Source: Melieria omissa
Lineage: Eukaryota > Arthropoda > Insecta > Diptera > Ulidiidae
DNA: 64,000 nucleotides
Assembly: GCA_963971225.1 (NCBI GenBank)
Contig: OZ020269.1
Span: 75,492,450-75,556,449 of the forward strand
Reading direction: 5' to 3'
A program made the translations under genes and the position numbers. Below the pieces are notes generated by a model. That model made no database searches and was not told the DNA's origin. It saw only the letters and a list, made by a program, of their open reading frames with translations. This document shows positions 10,933-21,475 of the stretch, one piece after another (positions within the stretch are counted from its first letter, which is position 1; every line of letters starts with the position of its first letter).

Positions 10933-11546
10933 ACACCTATCGAGAAACGAAAAATGTGTTTCTCTCAACAGTTATTACGCAACGTAAAAATTAACTGTCG
11001 CAAATAATAATTAAAGTCAACAAAAAAATGTATGTTGCGTTGTAATAGCATTGCATTGTTATTTATGCACATTGTAACATTTTCATTTACATTTTCTTAA
11101 AAAACTTATAATAGTTAAGTCCCTGTTTAAAATTCATTCATCACTAAAATTGCAGTTACGTCTTTGAATTTTTTAGATAATCAGCTCATTTGGCTCTTTC
11201 AATTTAAATTACAACGTTTGTATCCGCACGAAGAAAATGATCAAAACAACCAAAAGAAATCACAGCTGATTCAAAAGTGTTACCAATTATTGTATAGCAC
11301 AGCTGAATGTAGAGCGTTGCCATATTGTTTAGTACATGTATGTGATGTTCATAGCGAACAGCATTTATAAGATTTTTGAGTAAAACAGTAACAGTAAATA
11401 AAACAATTTCTCATTTCTACATACTTACTAGGTAAGTTTACGTACGACCGGACATTTTTGTGTCCGGTTGTACTTTGCAACCGGACACGAACAAAGCTTC
11501 CGAAGACCGAACTGTCCGGTCGAAAACCGGACAGTTGGTAACCCTG
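10933..11546. other. Non-coding interior of the hAT element
   Basis: AT-rich sequence between the right Gypsy-A LTR and the right hAT end. Short frames show no domain. From about 11447, ACCGGACA-type words occur in both orientations (11450-11535), matching the subterminal ACCGGAC at 4175 and likely forming the subterminal repeats of the hAT element. Confidence 0.5.
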
Positions 11547-11554
11547 CCACTAGT

Positions 11555-12175
11555 ACAGCAACGGCGGCAAAGCCTGATATTAGGGCCACGGTCGCTACGT
11601 CTGTACGACCGGACAGAGTAAGGGCGGCGAAGCCTGGAAACAGCGTTACGGCCGCCTCGTTAGGGCTGATCAGAAACCATCCACCTCGACAAAGCCCACT
11701 TCCACCACAGTGGAAAAGCTGTCAAAAGGTGTCGATCGAGGGACGGCCAGGCTACAGGGGAGGAGAAAAGCTGAAACCCTTAGCTTTTCCTCTCCACAGG
11801 AGGTGCAGATTGACGTAGTGGACCGGAGCGATTCCGATTCTGCGAGCGATGCTCGGGGCGGCGGACGACGAAATCAGAAGGGCGTCAAAATCCTCGGGTG
11901 TGGTAACAGGCAGTCACTTAACTTCCTGGTGCGCACAATCGACGGTCTTGAACCTCTCGCGCAGGGAACAAAACTCGAGGTCATACCTCTTGACCGATTG
12001 CCTCTCGGACCTATCGTCATACTGTGGGTCCCCCTTCCAGTCATGGAAGGGGGACTGGTAAGAATGATACGGGTAACCTCGTGGTTGTTGTTGACCAACC
12101 GTCCTTTACTCATCTGCGAGACTCCTCTGGTATTGTCAAGTTCGGTTTGGGTTCTTTAAAAACTCGTTTCCCAAA
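11555..12175 (+). pseudogene. LINE ORF1 (gag-like) remnant
   Basis: It starts with a Thr/Ala/Lys-rich stretch that continues the ORF1 pieces at 2166-2194 and 4088-4137. Then GVKILGC...SLNFLVRTI followed by GTKLEVI..DRLP matches the conserved ORF1 block of LOA/R1-type LINEs. The same block start (DGAGWFNGVKIIKC) occurs at the end of the intact-looking ORF1 at 63089-64000. Frameshifts separate the parts (the frame switches near 11720). The protein would have bound LINE RNA. Confidence 0.65.
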
Positions 12176-12201
12176 TAAGGAGCGTGCCAGACAGGTGTAG
12201 G

Positions 12202-12307
12202 TTGAAGGTAGTGCAGATAAACCGGCACCACTCTAAAGCCGCCACCCACGATCTTATGCAATTCCTGACCTTAATCCAGGAACCCTGGCTCGTCAGAGTG
12301 GCAGTCG
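12202..12307 (+). pseudogene. LINE ORF2 endonuclease start
   Basis: The reading frame gives LKVVQINRHHSKAATHDLMQ followed by a LIQEPWLVR segment. This is the opening of the apurinic-type endonuclease of R1/LOA LINEs, with Asn of QIN and Glu of QEPW as the catalytic positions. The domain stops at the SINE remnant beginning near 12308, and the rest of the endonuclease is missing. Confidence 0.7.
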
Positions 12308-12432
12308 CCGTAGCTCTGCTGGCTAGTGCGTTGAGCCGCGAGTCAAATGCGACGCACAAATCCAGGTTTAATACGCCGTTGCGGGATGCTAGGCCTTAGT
12401 CTCGTAATCGGGCTGTCGTGCCAGTCAAAAAG
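12308..12432 (+). repeat. Diverged tRNA-SINE (SINE1 family), internally deleted
   Basis: An A-box-like CTGGCTAGTGCG near 12320, AGTCAAATGCGACGCA near 12341 and the end block GCTAGGCCTTAGTCTCG near 12389 match the SINE1 copies at 35460-35800 and in the other tandem units. The middle third is absent. The tail here is A/G-rich instead of the (ATT)n tail of the younger copies. Confidence 0.65.
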
Positions 12433-12870
12433 AAGAAGAAGGGTAATTGGCCCTGATGGTGTCATTCCCAAAGCAGGGAAAGTGAACCACTTAACAACAA
12501 AAGATTACAGACCGATCAGCCTTTCATCGTTCTTACTTAAGACTCTTGAACGGCTGGTAGACATCTATATTAGAGAAGTGGCACAGTCCTGAGGACTCTG
12601 CAAGGCGAAACATGCGTATTGCAGGGGAAAATCTGCCCCCCGTCTGCTGTTCAGAGGATCAAAAGATCGCTGAACGTTAAGGAGTATACGTTAGCCGCTT
12701 TCCTCGATATCGAGGGGTCCTTTAATAACGTTACCTTGAAGGCTATAATCAACGTACTTAGAAAGTTCGAAATCCATGAGAAGATGGAAAAGTGGACCAG
12801 TGACATGCTCAGTAGCAGAAGAGTCAACTCTAACCTAGGCCTCAGGTGCTCAGTGAGGAAATTAACAACA
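12433..12870 (+). pseudogene. LINE reverse transcriptase, N-terminal half
   Basis: The segments GPDGVIPKAGK and KDYRPISLSSFLLKTLERLVD (about 12450-12560), then LAAFLDIEGSFNNV with the first catalytic Asp (12690-12735), follow R1/LOA-type RT order. A frameshift separates them near 12600. The RT resumes at 15571 after the P-like insertion. Confidence 0.8.
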
Positions 12871-13556
12871 AACAAAGAAAATAAACATACAGAATGCGCA
12901 TGTCATACAAGCAAAAATTTTGTATGGCGGGTTCTAACATTGGAACCCGCGCTCTGCTCTCATAGATCAGATATGTAGTGCGAGCGTGGATTTACAAGTG
13001 AGAATGTAGTTTTATGTGTTGCGCTTTTTGGTTGCGCTCACTGCAGCGAGTGTGCGTTCGCACATTGTTGTGGCGTGAAATGATTGCAAGGTGAAGACGA
13101 ACGCTGTTGTTGTTGTTGTTGCGCTGGCGAAAAGCTGAAATTGTAAAACGATTTCTGATTTCTGGCTGGCTTTTGTTCTGCGTCTACAAGCCTACACAGC
13201 GTCACATATTGCACCTGAACTTATTGTAGACTGTATTGTGCGCAAAATCATAGAAAAGAAAATAAAATATGGTTGGCATGACGACATATATGGTCGCTAC
13301 AAACAAAGTTCCTAAAGAACTTATCAAAAAAGTAGACCTAATATTTGATTGCATGAATAGGACAATCGGATAATTGCTTTAGATCGGCTTTACAATTGAA
13401 TAATGAGTCGTACAAATGTATAAAATTTTTTTTAATAATTTGGAAGATGTTAAATGTTTGGATGATTAAAGTTTTATTTTTAGAACTAACATCTGTTTTT
13501 TAATCACTGATAAAATTAAGCAATAACCCACATAAATGTTTTATAACAAAAAAGTT

Positions 13557-13722
13557 AAAAGATAAACTAGAAAATACTTTTGCAATTTTGGGACAAAATT
13601 CAAGTAGTACTCGGTCAAGTGTAACAACTAATTTCGAAGATACACAGGATTCTATGAATCAAATCCTACTACATGCTGAGACAGGCGAACCTGCATTTTT
13701 TATTATTTTATTTCAGCAGTAA
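13557..13722 (+). pseudogene. P-like transposase C-terminal remnant
   Basis: The frame encodes DKLENTFAILGQNSSSTRSS and continues through NFEDTQDSMNQ to a stop near 13722. The NQDxLENxF-type motif (complete, NQDKLENTF, in copy 2 at 61940) is characteristic of the C-terminal domain shared by P-element and THAP9 transposases. An upstream piece with LIKKVDLIFDCMN is at 13320-13360. No catalytic domain is recognisable. Confidence 0.55.
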
Positions 13723-13876
13723 TTACAACAATTATTACAACAAATTATTTTGTAGATAAAAACTTCGACAATTGAGTAAAAATTAACATGGATAATAATT
13801 GTGGCATATGTTTCCAGAAAACTAAGAAATGATGGCCTTTTCACTGCGCTAAGTGAAACATTTTCCATAAAAATTA

Positions 13877-15035
13877 CACAGCGCAACAAAAAAACACTTT
13901 TTTTCTGTTGCATGGAGTTTTTCTACTGTTTCTTACTAATTTGGGTGCGCTGATTCCGAATCTATCCTCCAATTTTTTCTAGCAGCTCTAGTTTGTGAGA
14001 TATAGGTACCCTGCCATTTTTTCAGTTTTTCCTCAACTTCTTCCATATTTTCGATCGTAGTTTCTAAACCAAGAAACCGATTGACATGATTTCACCTTAT
14101 TGCATTAACAACACCACACGGCTTCTTTTCCAAAGCAAATTATTTTTATAAGTGTTAAAATGCCGCGGTAATTGGACCTCAAAGTTGGAAAAAATTGAAT
14201 TTTAAGGCGTTTTCTTTGATGGTCAAAAACATACACATTTTTTGTAAAACAATTAACGAGTTAGGTGTATAATGAAAGTCGACACATCAAGCAATACAAC
14301 ACAGCTAAATTATTTGGCGGAATACACATTCGCATCGAAATAACAGGAAAAATGTACCATAGCGATTTTCATCACTTTTCATACTTTTTCCTTAACAAAT
14401 TAGGGGCCTGAAAATATGCAAAGTTTTTAATTTTTTTTTTGTTTCGAAAAATTCAAAATATTTTTGTTTTTTGCTTGTATTCCAAACTAAAATTTGAACA
14501 TATAAAAGAGCATATTTTGAGGCTCCTAATTTTTTAAGGAAAAGGTATGAAAAGAGATGAAAATCGCTATGGTACAGTTTTATTATTATTTCGATGCGAA
14601 TGTGTATTCCGCCAAATAATTTGGCTGTGTTGTATTGCTTGATGTTTCTTCTTAAGATATTCATATACTTCGATTTATGAAACATCAGTACAATTTTCGC
14701 CATCAGAAAAAACGCCTTGAAATTCAATATTTTCTTACTTTGAAACCTTATTACCACGCCCATTTAGAATGCATAAAATTGATTAATGTCAGGAAAGATG
14801 GCGTGAAATGTTGTAAGTCCAACGATATAAAAATTATGTCGATAGGATTATTGGTTCAGAAATAACAGTCGAAAACGAGAAAAAAGCCGAGGAAAATTCG
14901 AAAAAGTGACACGCCCATTTTTTGGTAAAACTAGAGCTGTTACATAAAAACGGAGTATGGTTTTGAAAACAGCGTGGAAAAACGATTCGGATTCATGTAA
15001 AAAACTCCATGCAACAGACATGCTGTTGTGCAGTG
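13877..15035. mobile_element. Harbinger-like MITE with TTA duplication
   Basis: Ends CACAGCGCAACA and TGTTGTGCAGTG are inverted and flanked by TTA (13874-13876, 15036-15038). The empty site is preserved in the second P-like copy at 62250-62252, where flanking sequence continues without interruption. Subterminal sequence contains GTTGCATGGAGTTTTT in both orientations. A reverse-oriented relative is at 53996-55106. No transposase; long AT-rich interior. Confidence 0.8.
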
Positions 15036-15570
15036 TTATCAATCGGTTACAGACTTTTGCTACCTATTTGCTCCTTCAGATTTCCTGATAATGTTGTGAC
15101 AGTAAATTAAAAAAAGGAAGTTCCAAACGATGTAAAACATAAACAATAAAAAAACAGCAAAAGAAGAGCTGTTTACATTTTTCTCGAGCTGTGTAGCAAA
15201 ACCAATCGTCAACACAAAAAAGCATACACACAGAAACTGCAACAACAAAAATCAATGGCGTCGTTGAAACGACGATCATTGCGCTGGCTGGTGTTGCTGT
15301 GGGAAATTTGCACAAAAAATTATTTAGTGACCAAAACAACCACCAACGCCTCAAAGTACACAGGAGAAGTGGTACTTTCACTTCATGTGTGTTTGTTGTA
15401 GCGCGTGCTTCAGTTCGCCCAGTCAATGAGCGTAAACTGAAGGGCTTGCTCTCCTGCTGGCACCACTCTTTCCCTTTTGTGGCTTCCCCCCGCTCTATGA
15501 AGCTCGCAAACAAAAATTTGAATTTTTGAGCTCAGATGCGCCTTCTATACACTTCATATTCTTTTCTACA

Positions 15571-15777
15571 AGTGACACACCACAAGGGGCTGTTCTTTCG
15601 CCTCTGCTGTGGCTACTTGTAGTGAACAGCATCCTCGAGATCTTCGAAACCAGGAGGCTACGAGCAGTAGTATATGCAGACGACGTCACTATCCTGATCC
15701 CTGGAAGATTCCTGTCCACAATTAGCGTTCTCATGGAGTCTGCTCTAAAGGAACTTTCCAGGTGGGTAGAGCTAAAT
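15571..15777 (+). pseudogene. LINE reverse transcriptase, catalytic palm
   Basis: It encodes DTPQGAVLSPLLWLLVVNSI and VVYADDVTIL, with the YADD catalytic pair intact, then LKELSRWVELNGLG. It continues the RT broken at 12870. A hAT MITE lies immediately downstream. Confidence 0.88.
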
Positions 15778-15785
15778 GGTCTAGG

Positions 15786-16009
15786 GCAGGGATGAGCAGC
15801 ACGCGGCCCGCGGGCCGCTTGCGGTCCGTTAAATATTTTTAATCGGCCCGCCAAGCATTTCTATAAGTTAATTTATTTGATCGATTTTGTTCTAATGTTG
15901 TTTTATAAATAAAGTTTTGTAAATTATTAATAAGTGTTACTTTATGTGCGGTCCGCCAAAAATTTTACAATTTAAATTGGCCCGTTAATTAAAAAGAATG
16001 CGCACACTT
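15786..16009. mobile_element. Short hAT MITE with 8-bp duplication
   Basis: A 224-bp insert beginning GCAGGGATGAGCAGC with a GC-rich palindrome CGCGGCCCGCGGGCCGCTTG, flanked by perfect GGTCTAGG at 15778-15785 and 16010-16017. The right end (GCGCACACTT) is only a weak inverted match to the left, so the family call rests mainly on the duplication length and the CAGGGATGAGCA start. Confidence 0.65.
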
Positions 16010-16017
16010 GGTCTAGG

Positions 16018-16255
16018 GGTTACATACACTGTCAAAAGCACCCCTCAGGCTGAGCTGGAGGTGATCTTGCACCTTCATCCCATTGAGCTTCTCATTAAGG
16101 GTTGCGCCGCTAAAGGCGCCCTCAGATTGAGGGAGGCCAACTTGTGGAGGCAACACGCTTATGGACACTCTTGTCTGCCACCGAAGTGGATGCCTCTGTG
16201 TTTCCTCCGATATCTGCCCTGTATATGTATGTTGACAGGTTGACCAAAAAGGAAA
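16018..16255 (+). pseudogene. LINE ORF2 region after RT
   Basis: The frame reads KSTPQAELEVILHLHPIELL then AAKGALRLREANLW and YGHS. This corresponds to the conserved TPTAAL...LPLDL...AAKGALRLR region between RT and RNase H in R1/LOA LINEs. An internal deletion joins it directly to the end of the palm domain. The sequence decays after 16200. Confidence 0.65.
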
Positions 16256-16287
16256 TTGAGTCGTCATGGCGAACCACGAAAGCGAGC

Positions 16288-17180
16288 TTAAAGCCCAAAC
16301 TCCATAAAGCGCGTTTCAAGCATATCGTCGTTTTTCGCTTTTCGGAAAAAGTAGAATCAGTGTATTTGTATGAAGCAAACTCAATGACTTGACGTCGATA
16401 AGCCCGAAACGCGTCAAAAGTTGAACTATTTTCAACTTTTCTCACGTTTTTCTCGCTTAACGACATCAAACAGCTGACAGAGTTCCTAAATATGTCATAA
16501 ATAATGTGGCGATGCATCGCGATGGTAAAGTCGATAACAAACTTGAAACACTCGAAAAAGTCTAGTGCATTTATTTTACACGAAAGCTATTAAATACAGT
16601 TAAGAAACATTTTAAATCCAATATTTGACCATAAAATGTGAAGAAATTCATAAAAATTCCTTAAAAATTCCATGACTTGATGTCGATAAACCCGAAACGC
16701 GTCAAAAGTTGAACTATTTTCAACTTTTCTCACGTTTTTCTCGCTTAACGACATCAAACAGCTGACAGAGTTCCTAAAGATGTCATAAATAATGTGGCGA
16801 TGCATCGCGATGGTAAAGTCGATAACAAACTTGAAACACTCGAAAAAGTCGAGTGCATTTATTTTACACGAAAGCTATTAAATACAGTTAAGAAACATTT
16901 GAAATCCAATATTTTACCATAAAATGTGAAGAAATTCCTAAAAATTAGCATAATTCGAATACAGACGAAACTTAGTCTTCGCTGTATTGGAAATTCGATA
17001 GCTTATTCGTTGTATATCGAATTTTTCTCATTCCTGTGAAATAAATTGTTACAAATTGAATTCGATTGAATGTTCCTTTTTATTTTTTTTGCAATGCTCG
17101 ATATGCATTTATTGTGTTTAAAATGAAATCAGTAAATTCTATCAAGTCTAAAACGTCGTATAGCAATTTAATTTCATGTC
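16288..17180 (+). mobile_element. Truncated Harbinger-like MITE with a tandem duplication
   Basis: The left end CCAAACTCCATAAAGCGCGT matches the terminal repeat of the complete element at 51382-52731. Interior blocks match in order to about 17170, but the right terminal repeat is absent. A segment of about 286 bp (starting near 16385) is duplicated in tandem (second copy from about 16671), differing at a handful of positions. TGTATTTGTATG at 16361-16372 is the empty site for the Tc1-like insertion seen at 51465. Confidence 0.7.
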
Positions 17181-17229
17181 ATGTCTTGCATGGTAGCTAA
17201 CTAAAAAAAAAAAACTATATTCTGTCGTA
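17181..17229. other. Short A-rich spacer
   Basis: It contains an A-run near 17200-17213 between the truncated Harbinger-like element and the TTAA at 17230. Nothing else seen. Confidence 0.4.
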
Positions 17230-17233
17230 TTAA

Positions 17234-18188
17234 CTCTCCGATGCCCAACAAGGTCCGTAGGGACCTATGGCGTTTTAAAATATGCGACATTTCAATACGG
17301 AGGTAGTGATGAGCTGGAGACTTTGTGACTTCTATAAATGGAATATTTAGAAGCTGTTAAAATCCTGTTTCGGCAGGATTTAATCTATTTTATCACCATA
17401 ATTATCACATTAAAGTAATTTAGGGCGTCGATGCCCGACAAGGATCGCGGGACCTTGTAGGTGCTTCCATGTAATTTGCTCTTATTTTTGTTTTATGCTA
17501 ATGTCGTTTTCTAAAAAACTTATTTGTTTGTAGTAGTGAGCATTACTTTTGCTGATTTAAATTGCATTTCAAACATTAGCAGATATTTTTAAATTCAAAA
17601 ATTAAAGTTTACTACAAATAAAAAAGTGTGTTTGTGCATATGAATTTGTATTTGCTGTTAGTAACTATAAATAATTAGTGGTAAATATTGATAGCAGCTT
17701 AATTTCAAATAAATCGTTAAATTAAAAATACATACTGTTAATAAAAATGGGTAATTGGGATCAAATTGATATGCCATTGAACCGTTACGCGCTTTCAACT
17801 GAGCTGAGTGAACAACAAGCAGTAATGCAGACTTTGGTCAGATATTTGGAAAACCAATGAAGAATCTTATTCATTCACTGAGGGGAAAAATTTCGAAGAT
17901 TTCTTGCCATACGATGAAAGATCTGATGCTGAAGTTGAACTGAATGTCACTGTGGTGGATAAAGCTGACTCCGACGACGATGGCCAAACTCCTGAGGACG
18001 TTGCTGCTTCTGTTGTTGCTTTTTCACTAGCTGCAGCCGACCATGGACTGTTCTTTTTTTCGAAAAGTGGCCACAAATGGTATGTCAATCCATCAGTAAT
18101 TGGTCTCATTCGGGCACCCAACGTTGTTGATCTCACTCAAGGCCAGCCCCTGGCAAAATTGCTGATCCGTTGGAAATATTTAAAACAA
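17234..18188 (+). mobile_element. piggyBac-like element, 5' end and transposase start
   Basis: TTAA at 17230-17233 precedes CTCTCCGATGCCCAACAAGG. A second related block CGATGCCCGACAAGG lies about 200 bp further in (17428-17442), each followed by an imperfect inverted repeat. These look like terminal and subterminal repeats of a piggyBac-type element. The transposase start is at 17747. The element is interrupted at 18189 by another TIR element and appears to resume at 21476. Confidence 0.55.
17747..18180 (+). pseudogene. piggyBac-like transposase N-terminal fragment
   Basis: ATG at 17747 opens MGNWDQIDMPLNRYALSTEL. A one-base frameshift near 17855 moves the frame to an acidic stretch (SDAEVELNVTVVDKADSDDD) followed by SGHKWYVNP...LIRAPNVV. 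An acidic N-terminus followed by a W...(I/R)RAxN(I/V)V block is the usual piggyBac transposase opening. The DDD catalytic core is absent here; a possible continuation with YAYLEILLYSG lies at about 21570-21605. Family call moderate. Confidence 0.5.
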
Positions 18189-18496
18189 TTGAGGAGGTCC
18201 ATAACAAAACGCAATAATTTCACTTTTTAAGTTTTTCGTTTTTTTGACTGAATTCAATTCTACATGTTAAAATCTATGTAACAATTGTTATAAAACATAC
18301 CAAAGGTCAATAATTTCACTGTAATTCAAAACCAAAAATAATGGGTCAGACCAAAATGCAACAATTCCATATCTTTGCAATATATAACTTCGAGATATTA
18401 GTGAAAAGTTAATGATATAAATTATTTTTATTCTTATGGTACTCCTACAATAAAATTTAAATTTACAATGACTATAAACGGTAAGAATTTTATTGA

Positions 18497-19052
18497 GTTT
18501 TTGGGCGTGTTGAAAAAGCTTTGCGAAAAGATACTACAATTTTTGTTGAAGAAGGTTATAGCAAAGTTTATTCCGTGCCCGGGCAAGTTAAGATTTTAGG
18601 AAACGATTGGCACCTTAACCCTTTCGGGACGGAGTTTATTTTTGGAATGCAAAACACTCTTCCTAGAATTATTCTCATGCCATAAATGTTGGGGTTAGAA
18701 AATTATATTGGATGCTCACATAATCTGAAATCATTCTTCTATGCGGGAACATCGAAATCGAAAAAATATTTTGCGTGGGTCGTGAGATTTCAGTAAATGT
18801 TTTGAGGGGCGTCAAAAACCTGCTGGGACATATTATCCCAGTAGTCCCGAAAGGGTTAAGGAATTAAAAATGTTGACAGAATATCACCGTCTTATAACGG
18901 CATACAGGGTATCAATGTACATTAAAACTTCTAAATCTTACAGAATTGACGGCAAAGAAAAATTAACCAGCTATCATAAAAGAGGCAAAATACCCCTTCG
19001 TTTGCCTGATGGAATTCCTCTTGGTGTTGCAATTAAAGAAAGATATTGTTAA
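18497..19052 (+). pseudogene. Unrecognised ORF interrupted by a TTAA MITE
   Basis: One open frame runs from 18497 into the MITE at TTAA 18615-18618. The frame continues in register after the MITE's right TTAA to a stop at 19050-19052. The flanks therefore form about 105 codons of continuous reading, basic near the C-terminus (KTSKSYRIDGKEK, YHKRGK). I do not recognise the protein; by position it would belong to the enclosing TIR transposon. Confidence 0.45.
18619..18855. mobile_element. TTAA-flanked MITE (piggyBac type)
   Basis: 237 bp with inverted ends CCCTTTCGGGAC and GTCCCGAAAGGG, flanked by TTAA at 18615-18618 and 18856-18859. Terminal CCC and TTAA target are the piggyBac hallmarks. It interrupts an open frame exactly at TTAA. 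Confidence 0.88.
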
Positions 19053-19102
19053 ACTCTGGAAAACCTGGAAACCCTGGCCAACAGTGGTCAAACATTTCGG
19101 GG

Positions 19103-20227
19103 CAGGGCTGCCGAACGTACTACTATAGTAGTATTTTACTACTATTTCATCATCTACTAGTAGTACTACCCACAGGCCGATTGTACTACTATTTTCTGAA
19201 ATATAAGTTTTAGCAGTTGAATTTTCATATTTTAAGTAAGGCTAAGTTTAAGTTACCAAACTGAACATTGCCGAAGCACGAAATTCCAACCAATGTTGCT
19301 GTTTTTTATTTCTAACCAAATATCTTTGGTTCGTGGGCAGCCCTACCACATGTGTTTCCGTATGTTTCACTTTTTGATGGACTTTTTTCAATCAAGCAAA
19401 TTAGCTCGTCGTAGAGTTGCCGTTGTGCGACTAAAGTGACTATTGCACCTTTTTGAACCGCGTTGCCAAATGCTGTTCGTATAATAGTTCACATTATTCT
19501 AATCATATGACATAAGATGTTGATAGTCATAAATAGGTATCGGATTTATATGCAAAAACTATAAAAAAACTATGCAAAAAATGCGCAAAATATGCAAACA
19601 TATGCAAATATACAGTGCATATGTTAGCTCATTTTTAATATTTTTCAAAAAAAATATTTTCTGTCTTGGTCCCGCTCAAATCGGAAGCTCCAAAAAAATA
19701 TGCATTTGCATATAAATCCGATCCCTAGTCATAAACTTTGAAAACAGCAGATGCGCAGCAGATGCGATACCCAAATGAACATCGTGAAATAAAAGAGTAA
19801 TATTACTGTATTTAAATACAAATTAACGTATACATTTTTGTATAATCTTGTAGGAACCTTTTAAAATTTGATAAAGACAATAAAGTGGTTGCTGGGACGT
19901 CGACGAGTCAGAAAAATTAAACTAAGGTGAAACTCGTAATCATTAGAATATCCTGATATAAGTGTATAAAATCGTTCGATTTCTCTTGGGGTTGATATTT
20001 TTTTTAACCATATTCGATAACGATATTTGATATTAATGAAAAATTTTAATAATACTTAGTTTTATTATGGAATTTTCAACTTATAAAACAAATTACGGGA
20101 AAATTTTTGTTGAATCATTTTTTTTACATTGTTTAGAAAATATGCATGTGTACTACTCAAAGTCCATAAATACTACCCAAAAATCACAATTTGTACTACT
20201 GAAGAAAAATTGAAAACGGCAGCACTG
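19103..20227. mobile_element. hAT-type element with repeated ACTACTA motifs
   Basis: Ends CAGGGCTGCCG and CGGCAGCACTG, flanked by a perfect 8-bp duplication TTTCGGGG (19095-19102, 20228-20235). Terminal regions are rich in TACTACTA/TAGTAGTA words. A smaller hAT MITE sits at 19534-19727. No transposase seen. Confidence 0.88.
19534..19727. mobile_element. Nested hAT MITE (TAGG...CCTA ends)
   Basis: 194 bp with inverted ends TAGGTATCGGATTTATATGC and GCATATAAATCCGATCCCTA, one mismatch in 20, flanked by a perfect 8-bp duplication GTCATAAA (19526-19533, 19728-19735). Confidence 0.9.
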
Positions 20228-20273
20228 TTTCGGGGTTAGAATTTTAGACAAACAAGGAAATAGTTCCAATTAA

Positions 20274-20979
20274 GGGGGAGGGGGTAAGGGTTTACACTTT
20301 CGAAAAATCGAATTTTTTTGTTTTTATTTATCTTATTATTAAACATTTCAAGAATATATTCTCAAAATTTTAAGTCGATCGGAGCAAAACTCTTGACGTT
20401 ATGGTCTATAGTTAGTCCCCTGTCCTTTAGTGCAGGTACTCGTATACAGCTTATTCTCTTCTATCGCGTTTTTCTCAAAACTACTTTTCCAAAGTCCGTG
20501 ATCACTGTCATTTAAAAACTACTAAACCGATTAATTTGAAACTTGGTACACATTTTCTACATATAAAATACCTCCCCCCAATGTTTAGTAAACAATTTTT
20601 TTTTTTACATTAAGGGGGTTACAAAATGGCGGAATTTTTCGTGGAAAATATCAGTTTACACTTCCAAAAATTTTTAAATGAAAAAAAAATAATCGGAGAA
20701 TGTTGGGGGGAGCATTTGATAATACTTTGACTACATTTTAATGGTTTTTGATTTCATAATTTCCGACCGAGATACAGTGATCACCGCAAATTGCATTTTT
20801 TCAAAGACGTTCTGGTCTGTCACCGGCTTGTTTTGTAATATTTCTGCATGAAAAAATGACAGAATATTGTTAAAAGTGTGCTTAATAATGTACAAAAGGT
20901 TTAAATAAATTTGATCAATCCATACTTTCAAAAAAAGTTCATAATCACCGTTTATTTACGGTGAAACCCTTACCCCCCC
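20274..20979. mobile_element. TTAA-flanked foldback element
   Basis: Inverted ends containing GGGGGTAAGGGTTT and AAACCCTTACCCCC, flanked by TTAA (20270-20273, 20980-20983). 706 bp, no coding capacity; the interior has T-rich runs on the left and A-rich runs on the right. Confidence 0.8.
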
Positions 20980-21475
20980 TTAAACCGATGATATAACCTT
21001 ATGTGACTGTTAGGAGGAGGACACTAATATGAGATGTAACACAATGTTGATTTTTTTTTTAATACTTGAATACTTATATACTTTTGTAATACTTGAATGT
21101 ACTTGTGTAATATAATAAAACTTATGCAATTCAAATCAAAAAGATTTTATTTCTATGTTGTTCACAGCAAAACGCCACAATTCTAAACCTAGTTCATATC
21201 AAAACGCAACATTTCCATAGGGTTCATAGCAAAATGAAATAAATACTATGTGTCGGACCAAAACGCAATATTTCCAAATTTGTTTTCTAAATAACTAAAA
21301 AAGTAATTGCAAAATAAATTAACTTATTTATGATTTGTATTGTTCCTAGAAAACTATTATTCCACAGCAACTATTAAAAGAAAAATATATATCCTACTGA
21401 CTTTAATTACATTTGTTCGTTTATCCAAAAAATTGTTAAGGTGGAATTATTGCGTTTTGTTATGGACCTCCTCAA

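Larger units (their letters stand above)
4146..11546. mobile_element. hAT-type element enclosing LTR insertions
   Basis: Ends CAGGGATGCCAACT (left) and AGTTGGTAACCCTG (right) are inverted repeats with two mismatches, flanked by CCACTAGA (4138-4145) and CCACTAGT (11547-11554), an 8-bp duplication with one difference. The ACCGGAC motif recurs near both ends (about 4175; several times at 11447-11533). Removing the solo LTR and Gypsy-A leaves roughly 1.1 kb of AT-rich sequence without transposase. It is inserted in LINE ORF1. Confidence 0.8.
12873..15565 (+). mobile_element. P-like element, copy 1, with Harbinger-like insertion
   Basis: The left end CAAAGAAAATAAACATACAG and right end aligning to CAGATGCGCC...TTCTTTT correspond base for base to the termini of the duplication-flanked copy at 56154-60936. 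Just inside the left end a stem-loop GCGGGTTC...GGAACCCGC (12926-12949) is conserved in the other copies. The transposase remnant is at 13557-13722. It sits in LINE RT sequence, which resumes at 15566. No clear target duplication survives. Confidence 0.6.
2160..16255 (+). mobile_element. Fossil LOA/R1-like LINE split by serial insertions (span)
   Basis: Consecutive LINE segments read ORF1 (about 2166-2194, 4088-4137, 11555-12175), endonuclease start (12202-12307), RT (12433-12870), RT palm with YADD (15571-15777) and a post-RT region (16018-16250), all on the plus strand in the expected order. Between them lie a hAT element, another hAT element carrying two Gypsy insertions, a SINE remnant, a P-like element and a hAT MITE. 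Several junctions have target duplications that rejoin the LINE when the insert is ignored. Large internal deletions (most of the endonuclease, parts of RT) show that it is dead. Confidence 0.75.
18189..21475. mobile_element. Unidentified TIR transposon with subterminal repeat arrays
   Basis: Inverted ends: TTGAGGAGGTCCATAAC at 18189 onward and the reverse complement ending at 21475; similarity extends over about 40 bp. Subterminal copies of a word like CAAAACGCAA(C/T)A(A/T)TT recur at both ends (about 18205, 18330, and 21170, 21205, 21260). The element splits a piggyBac-like reading frame. It carries an unrecognised ORF and nested TTAA and hAT insertions. No obvious target duplication, so the superfamily is unknown. 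Confidence 0.6.
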
